A model generated the notes under the pieces. That model was not told the origin of the DNA and made no database searches. It was given only the letters and a program-made list of their open reading frames with translations. The position numbers were made by a program, and so were the translations under genes. From Nostoc sp. JL33 (GTDB lineage Bacteria > Cyanobacteriota > Cyanobacteriia > Cyanobacteriales > Nostocaceae): a DNA stretch of 50,878 nucleotides. The DNA lies in NCBI RefSeq assembly GCF_017114985.1, contig NZ_JABXKP010000027.1, forward strand, positions 1 to 50,878, in the 5' to 3' direction. This document shows, one piece after another, positions 46,871 to 50,878 of this stretch (positions are counted from its first letter, which is position 1; each line of letters starts with the position of its first letter).

Positions 46871-47410
46871 ATGAGTCTGAGAATTTACGGCAATCGCCAG
46901 CTAAAAACTTTACCAGGTAAAGAAACTAGACCCACCAGTGCGCGGGTAAGAGAGGCAGTCTTTAATATTTGGCAGGGACAAATTACAGGTTGCCACTGGC
47001 TAGATTTGTGCGCCGGTACTGGTTCAATGGGTGCAGAGGCTTTGTGTAGAGGAGCTAACCTAGTAGTGGGAATTGAACAATCGAGCCGAGCCTGTGCCAC
47101 CATCGAACAAAATTGGCAGCAGGTATCTAATGGCGAGCAAGAATTTCGGGTATTGCGGGGAGATATTACTCAGGAGTTAAAGACTTTATCAGGCAAGCAA
47201 TTCGATAGAATCTACTTTGATCCACCTTATGCCAGTGGATTATATGAGCCAGTATTAGAAGCGATCGCTCACTATCAACTTTTAGATCCTAGCGGTGAAA
47301 TCGCAGTTGAACACACCTCACAAGGTTGGACACCGCCAGAGATTCCTGCTTGGGAAATTTGCCGCAAAAAAGTTTACGGCAACACATCACTTACTTTCTA
47401 CAGAATTTAG
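46871..47410 (+). CDS. rsmD: 16S rRNA (guanine(966)-N(2))-methyltransferase RsmD
   Basis: 179 aa. The N-terminal RIYGNRQLKTLPGKETRPTS fits the family, SAM motif I is DLCAGTGSMGAEALCRGA, and the catalytic motif IV is YFDPPYASG. It modifies G966 of 16S rRNA during 30S assembly. Separated from hisH by 67 bp of catttgt repeat DNA. Confidence 0.94.
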   Translation: MSLRIYGNRQLKTLPGKETRPTSARVREAVFNIWQGQITGCHWLDLCAGTGSMGAEALCRGANLVVGIEQSSRACATIEQNWQQVSNGEQEFRVLRGDITQELKTLSGKQFDRIYFDPPYASGLYEPVLEAIAHYQLLDPSGEIAVEHTSQGWTPPEIPAWEICRKKVYGNTSLTFYRI

Positions 47411-47485
47411 GAATGAGAGGATCACAGAGAGCAGGGGGAGAAATAACTCCTGCCTCCTGCCTCAGCACTCAAAACTGAGCACTCC

Positions 47486-47599
47486 TCATCCCCCCAACTG
47501 ATTGGGGCGCTTGTATTGCTGATAGGCAGCGTAAAACAGTCCGGCGAGGGTGACGAAAACTAGACCAAGGACAATACCTGATAGCAGGGGTTCAACCAC
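47486..47599 (-). CDS. petG: cytochrome b6-f complex subunit 5 (PetG)
   Basis: A 37-aa single-span membrane protein, too short for ordinary gene finders. From GTG 47599 it reads [20 protein letters not shown], then [16 protein letters not shown], the typical PetG sequence. It stabilises the cytochrome b6f complex in the thylakoid. AGGAG on the minus strand lies about 8 nt before the start. It is convergent with rsmD and divergent from the cytochrome c gene. Confidence 0.95.
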   Translation of the reverse strand: MVEPLLSGIVLGLVFVTLAGLFYAAYQQYKRPNQLGG

Positions 47600-47808
47600 T
47601 GTAAATCTCCTCTTTGTAATTATTAAATATTCGTTGCCTGTTTTTGATTTTACCAAATTTGGTATGAATCCTGCGCCCTACAGCCTTTTTAGAAGGCGAC
47701 TACCCACAATAAAATAGTCTCTGTGCTTGCAGACACAATCAAGAACTTTTAAGCTATGTGTAGGAAATGAAAACTTTTTAGCACACCTAGACTTTCACAG
47801 CAAACCTT

Positions 47809-48183
47809 TTGGATAACCAAATTATCAAACCTGAAATTTTGATTCAGCGGATCGTTTTATTGACGCTGGCTATACTGCTAGCAGTCCCTTTGGGCTTTTT
47901 TGGTGTTCAGTTGGTTCAAGCCTCCGATCCATACGTCAAGAGTGTTCTATCCTTAACAGGAAACCCAGTTCAAGGACACGCGATCTTTCAAATTAACTGT
48001 GCTGGTTGTCATGGCTTGGAAGCAGATGGGCGAGTGGGACCAAGTTTGCAAGCTGTTTCAAAGCACAAGTCTCGGTATGGACTGATTCACCAAGTGATCA
48101 GTGGCGAAACACCGCCAATGCCAAAATTCCAACCTAGTGCCCAAGAAATGGCGGATCTTTTGAACTATTTAGAGTCGTTGTAG
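47809..48183 (+). CDS. cytM: cytochrome c, CytM-like
   Basis: 124 aa from TTG 47809. An N-terminal hydrophobic segment (residues 12-37) acts as membrane anchor or uncleaved signal, followed by a class I cytochrome c domain with haem site CAGCH (64-68) and a probable axial Met in TPPMPKF (Met104). The DPYVKSVLSLTGNPVQGHAIF lead-in, shown here as DPYVKSVLSLTGNPVQGH, is what I recall for CytM, a low-abundance cyanobacterial cytochrome linked to regulation of respiration/photosynthesis. A c6-type or unnamed c-type cytochrome is the alternative. Confidence 0.78.
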   Translation: MDNQIIKPEILIQRIVLLTLAILLAVPLGFFGVQLVQASDPYVKSVLSLTGNPVQGHAIFQINCAGCHGLEADGRVGPSLQAVSKHKSRYGLIHQVISGETPPMPKFQPSAQEMADLLNYLESL

Positions 48184-48221
48184 ACATTAGAATTTTTGGT
48201 TGCGGGATACATAAATCCCTC

Positions 48222-48260
48222 ATGGAAAAAGGCAGCATTGGACGTGCTGCCTTTTTCCAT
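48222..48260 (+). terminator. terminator of the cytochrome c gene
   Basis: 16-bp perfect arms (48222-48237 and 48245-48260) with a 7-nt loop; T-run inside the right arm (gcctttttcc). Confidence 0.88.
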
Positions 48261-48277
48261 CTCTGAGAACTTTTAAT

Positions 48278-48379
48278 AGACGACGAGAATTTGTAGATGT
48301 GCAAGGTAAGCGCGGCTTATCACCAGGAGTCCATGTGTGGGGGCACCTTCAGAATGAAACAAAGCTAGAGTTAGAGTGA
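48278..48379 (+). pseudogene. C-terminal coding remnant
   Basis: An open frame without start codon reads RREFVDVQGKRGLSPGVHVW and continues GHLQNETKLELE before TGA 48377-48379. Its composition is protein-like, but I do not recognise the family. The remaining sequence to 48722 shows no gene. Confidence 0.35.
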
Positions 48380-48722
48380 GTATTTTTACTTAACTAAAAA
48401 CACCTTTGTTAGGAGAGGGTTATCTCAAAGCACCCTAACTCAGTCTGATAACTTCGTCTTCTAGCGTTGCAGTGGCGAAAACTGTCATTAGTCATTTTCT
48501 TTTGTCCTTGTCTTCACATCTGGTCGTACTTACGTAGAATCTTTGATAAAAACTCATATAAACTGTATATTTTAAAGTATGTTAAAGTCACTATTTAATT
48601 AATTATTGCGAAAGTGAGGTTAGCGTACCTAACTCGGTAGGATTAAGACAAAAGCTCCCAGTGAATGGGCTACGGTATAGGTTCTTTAACAAACTAGATA
48701 TTCTTGAGATGCCCGAAAGCTA

Positions 48723-49517
48723 ATGACTGAAGCGATCCAAATCGGTAATCGTACAATCACAGTTAGTGAACTGATTTCCTTACTGGCAAATTACCAAATG
48801 CTCCCACAGTTGCAGCGCGAATTGATCATCGATGAGGCGATAGAGCAAAACTCGCGCTCCGCAAATGTAGCAATATGTACGCCAGAGGAAGTAGCCCAAG
48901 CTAAACAGCAGTTTTATGCCGAAAAACAGTTCAAAAATGAAGAAGACATCCAGGCTTGGATGGCACATCAAGGGCTGACTCCCGAACAACTAGAAGTTAT
49001 TACCACTCGTAAGCTGAAAATTGAAAAATTCAAGCAAGCCACTTGGGGTAATAAACTGGAATCCTACTTTTTTCAGTCCAAGGCAAAACTAGACAAAGTA
49101 ATTTATTCCCTGCTGCGAACCCAGGATGTAGGGATTTCCCAAGAACTTTACTTCCGGATTCAGGCAAAAGAAAACTCTTTTGCTGACTTGGCGCGGGAAT
49201 ACTCACTCGGTCCAGAAGCCCAAACAGGCGGTTTAGTCGGTCCGATTGAACTCAATGCACTACATCCGGTAATGGTGCAAATGCTCTCTAGCAGTCAACC
49301 AGGTCAGATATTGCCCCCTACCCGCATCGCTGACTGGTTTGTGATTTTGCGGCTGGAAAAATTTATTCCAGCACAACTGGATGAATTTATGAAAGTGCGC
49401 CTGCTGAATGAACTCTTTGAAACCTGGCTACAAGAACAGCAAAAGCAAATCATGTCTGCACCACAGGAGGAGAAGAGCACGGGATCACGCAAAGAAGGCG
49501 ATAAACCTTTAACCTAA
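48723..49517 (+). CDS. parvulin-type peptidylprolyl isomerase
   Basis: 264 aa without a visible signal peptide. N-terminal helices (about 1-110) resemble the SurA/PrsA chaperone lobe; a PpiC rotamase domain at about 120-225 shows FADLAREYSLGPEAQTGGL and GPIELNALHPVM. Proteins of this type lie next to peptidase-domain ABC transporters and HlyD genes in several cyanobacterial bacteriocin clusters, as I recall; no such partner is within the window here. Substrate unknown. Confidence 0.85.
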   Translation: MTEAIQIGNRTITVSELISLLANYQMLPQLQRELIIDEAIEQNSRSANVAICTPEEVAQAKQQFYAEKQFKNEEDIQAWMAHQGLTPEQLEVITTRKLKIEKFKQATWGNKLESYFFQSKAKLDKVIYSLLRTQDVGISQELYFRIQAKENSFADLAREYSLGPEAQTGGLVGPIELNALHPVMVQMLSSSQPGQILPPTRIADWFVILRLEKFIPAQLDEFMKVRLLNELFETWLQEQQKQIMSAPQEEKSTGSRKEGDKPLT

Positions 49518-49643
49518 GCATGGGAAGTGACTCCCATGCTTGGCTTCCAAACCGGAGGTAGCGAGCGATCGCAGATGTGGCGTGAGACTTTTCCGGTGAC
49601 ACGGGAGCAAACATCGTTTATGTAAGGAAAACTTTTAGTCGCC

Positions 49644-49826
49644 TTATATTTTTATAAAAGTTAGATGTTCGCCAATAGCCATAAAGATGAAAAAAATACC
49701 CACCAAACCTGCAACCACACGAGCTACTGCGCCAAAACGGGATTCACCACTGGTATTTATAAGCCCCATGAGTAAAAAGAATGAGCCAATAAGTAAGAGA
49801 ATCATCTCAAATATAAAGTTACCCAT
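49644..49826 (-). CDS. small two-span membrane protein
   Basis: A 60-aa protein starting MGNFIFEMILLLIGSFFLLM with two hydrophobic spans (about 5-21 and 33-52) separated by a short polar loop with SGESRFGA. Unknown function; the ORF is clean and preceded by AT-rich DNA on its 5' side (aaaggat, AGGAT on the minus strand 7 nt before the start). Confidence 0.65.
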   Translation of the reverse strand: MGNFIFEMILLLIGSFFLLMGLINTSGESRFGAVARVVAGLVGIFFIFMAIGEHLTFIKI

Positions 49827-49875
49827 TTTTTACTATCCTTTGACTAAATAAATGTCAAAAATGTTAAAAATTTGA

Positions 49876-49933
49876 GTAAGCGTTCAGGTGACGAAAACAT
49901 GGCAGCTCACCCTGCTACCCCCTGAACGCTTAC
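49876..49933. repeat. inverted repeat, gtaagcgttcagg
   Basis: Perfect 13-bp arms (49876-49888 and 49921-49933) around 32 nt. The gtaagcgttcagg family is another dispersed Nostoc-type repeat. Confidence 0.75.
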
Positions 49934-50062
49934 AAATTTGAAACTATGCAACCGAATGATTATATGTATACGCTAACCACTAGTAGTAATTAAGTAAATT
50001 AGGATAATTACGGAAATCTTAAAGTTTTAATGAGAGTAACAGCTATTTCATATGGCGTAATA

Positions 50063-50605
50063 ACTGGAGTTTAGACTAGTCAGGAGTGCGAAACTGTTGA
50101 ACAAATCAGATATAAAGCTTTGTTAATAATCAATAGTTACATGTGCCAAGTATTGATTATTAACAAAGCTAATTTTAACTATCCCCCGCTAGTTTTGATA
50201 CTGTAGCATTTAATTGACGTAACATCGGATATCTATTGAGCCTGCTAAGAAAGTACTACTCAAAAACATACTTAAGAACGATTAACTATTAAAATTTCCT
50301 CAAAAATAATTGACAAAAATTCATCTTTCATTGAGATTCAGCCATCATTTTTATTCCCAGAGGTTTAAAGAAGAGAAAATCGCGCTCGTCAATTTATTTT
50401 TTCTGGCGATCGCCTACAGTGGGCGGAATGCCATTGCCGGAGAGTGCATTGTAGGCGATTGCATCCTTGATTGCTTTGGTAATACTTAGTTCAAATATAC
50501 TATATATTTCCTGCTGAAGTTTTGGGTGGGTGCGCTTATATTTGATGTACATCAATTGCCGTAAAGGTTTGGAGTTTCGCACTCCTGACTAGTCTAAACT
50601 CCAGT
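50063..50605. mobile_element. MITE-like element with 33-bp terminal inverted repeats
   Basis: Perfect 33-bp terminal inverted repeats (50063-50095 and 50573-50605, beginning actggagtttagactagtc). Each end is flanked by AATA, a possible 4-bp target-site duplication. Inside is another perfect 20-bp inverted repeat (50116-50135 and 50151-50170) with a 15-nt loop. No intact transposase is encoded, so it would need one in trans. Total length 543 bp. Confidence 0.8.
50394..50582 (-). CDS. short ORF inside the inverted-repeat element
   Basis: 62 codons from a GTG within the right terminal repeat, product beginning RNSKPLRQLMYIKYKRTHPK. Basic N-terminal half; the C-terminal end runs through a repeat with a HIP1 site. 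No homology recognised. It might be a remnant of a transposase or chance. Confidence 0.25.
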   Translation of the reverse strand: MRNSKPLRQLMYIKYKRTHPKLQQEIYSIFELSITKAIKDAIAYNALSGNGIPPTVGDRQKK

Positions 50606-50773
50606 AATAATTAGCGGTAGTCAAAGTAAATGTACGTTGGGTAAAGCGCAGGGCTATTTCATTCTAAAATGTCACGTTTTATGATTAGGGTTAATTGTCA
50701 CAAAATGGGCATTTTTGAGGGTAGGTTCGTTTCTAAATTATTGTTTTTCCTAAAAAGGTTCGTAAAAACTACA

Positions 50774-50817
50774 AACAAAAACCCCCTAGCTCATATCATT
50801 GCTAGGGGGTTTTTGTT
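50774..50817. terminator. strong bidirectional terminator
   Basis: 17-bp perfect arms (50774-50790 and 50801-50817) with a 10-nt loop and T-run within the right arm (gggggtttttgtt). On the plus strand no gene precedes it, so it may end a short non-coding RNA from 50610-50770 or serve a gene beyond the window on the minus strand. Confidence 0.85.
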
Positions 50818-50878
50818 GTAATTATAAAACCTGGCATCGAGCTATTTTTGCGTAGGGCTACCCCTAAACTATCGTGGC

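Overview
The window looks like a chromosome segment from a filamentous cyanobacterium, most likely Nostoc or a close relative. The evidence is: RNA polymerase beta' split into rpoC1 and rpoC2, the cyanobacterial order rpsT-tatD-rpoB-rpoC1-rpoC2, genes for NDH-1 (ndhH), cytochrome b6f (petG) and a cytochrome c of the CytM type, very frequent HIP1 octamers (GCGATCGC), heptameric short tandem repeats, and many dispersed hairpin repeats of the kind common in Nostocales. No tRNA, rRNA or CRISPR array was recognised by eye.

Layout. 1-3.4 kb: a small DUF6888/DUF6887 gene pair lying between two copies of the 3' end of rsmH, then rsmH and ndhH. 3.9-12 kb: a PLD-nuclease/SNF2-helicase gene and a large Eco57I-type adenine methylase gene, separated by a repeat-rich spacer with a 63-bp tandem array; together they look like a restriction/defence module. 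12.2-14.1 kb: a stand-alone GAF protein with both cysteines of a DXCF cyanobacteriochrome, a VOC protein, and remnants including a frameshifted histidine-kinase tail. 14.1-20.7 kb: midA, a tiny membrane ORF, a beta-hydroxyacid-dehydrogenase-like gene, a 694-aa membrane-anchored repeat protein, hslO and a small hypothetical gene.

20.7-27.1 kb is the most unusual region. It is AT-rich and holds a tandemly amplified family of short secreted-peptide precursor genes. Five are intact and two are decayed. The intact ones share an N-terminal leader of the type LFTxLTxxEEANLSGG and then diverge into different cores: GNPPG repeats, Gly/Ala/Asn-rich stretches, a Lys-rich core and a collagen-like Gly-X-Y core. 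Three copies of a roughly 700-bp upstream block carry the same promoter (TTGAYM, 16-bp spacer, TAYAAT). No transporter or maturation enzyme lies beside them.

27.1-50.9 kb returns to housekeeping genes: a UspA protein, hisD, rpsT, tatD, the rpoB-rpoC1-rpoC2 operon with a strong terminator, a conserved hypothetical, a receiver protein lacking its phospho-acceptor Asp, a DUF3370 protein, a pcp pseudogene, hisH, rsmD, petG, a CytM-like gene, a parvulin-type isomerase, and a 543-bp element with perfect 33-bp terminal inverted repeats. A recurring theme is dispersed palindromic repeats, found between genes and also in frame inside rpoC2, midA, the DUF3370 gene and the pcp pseudogene.
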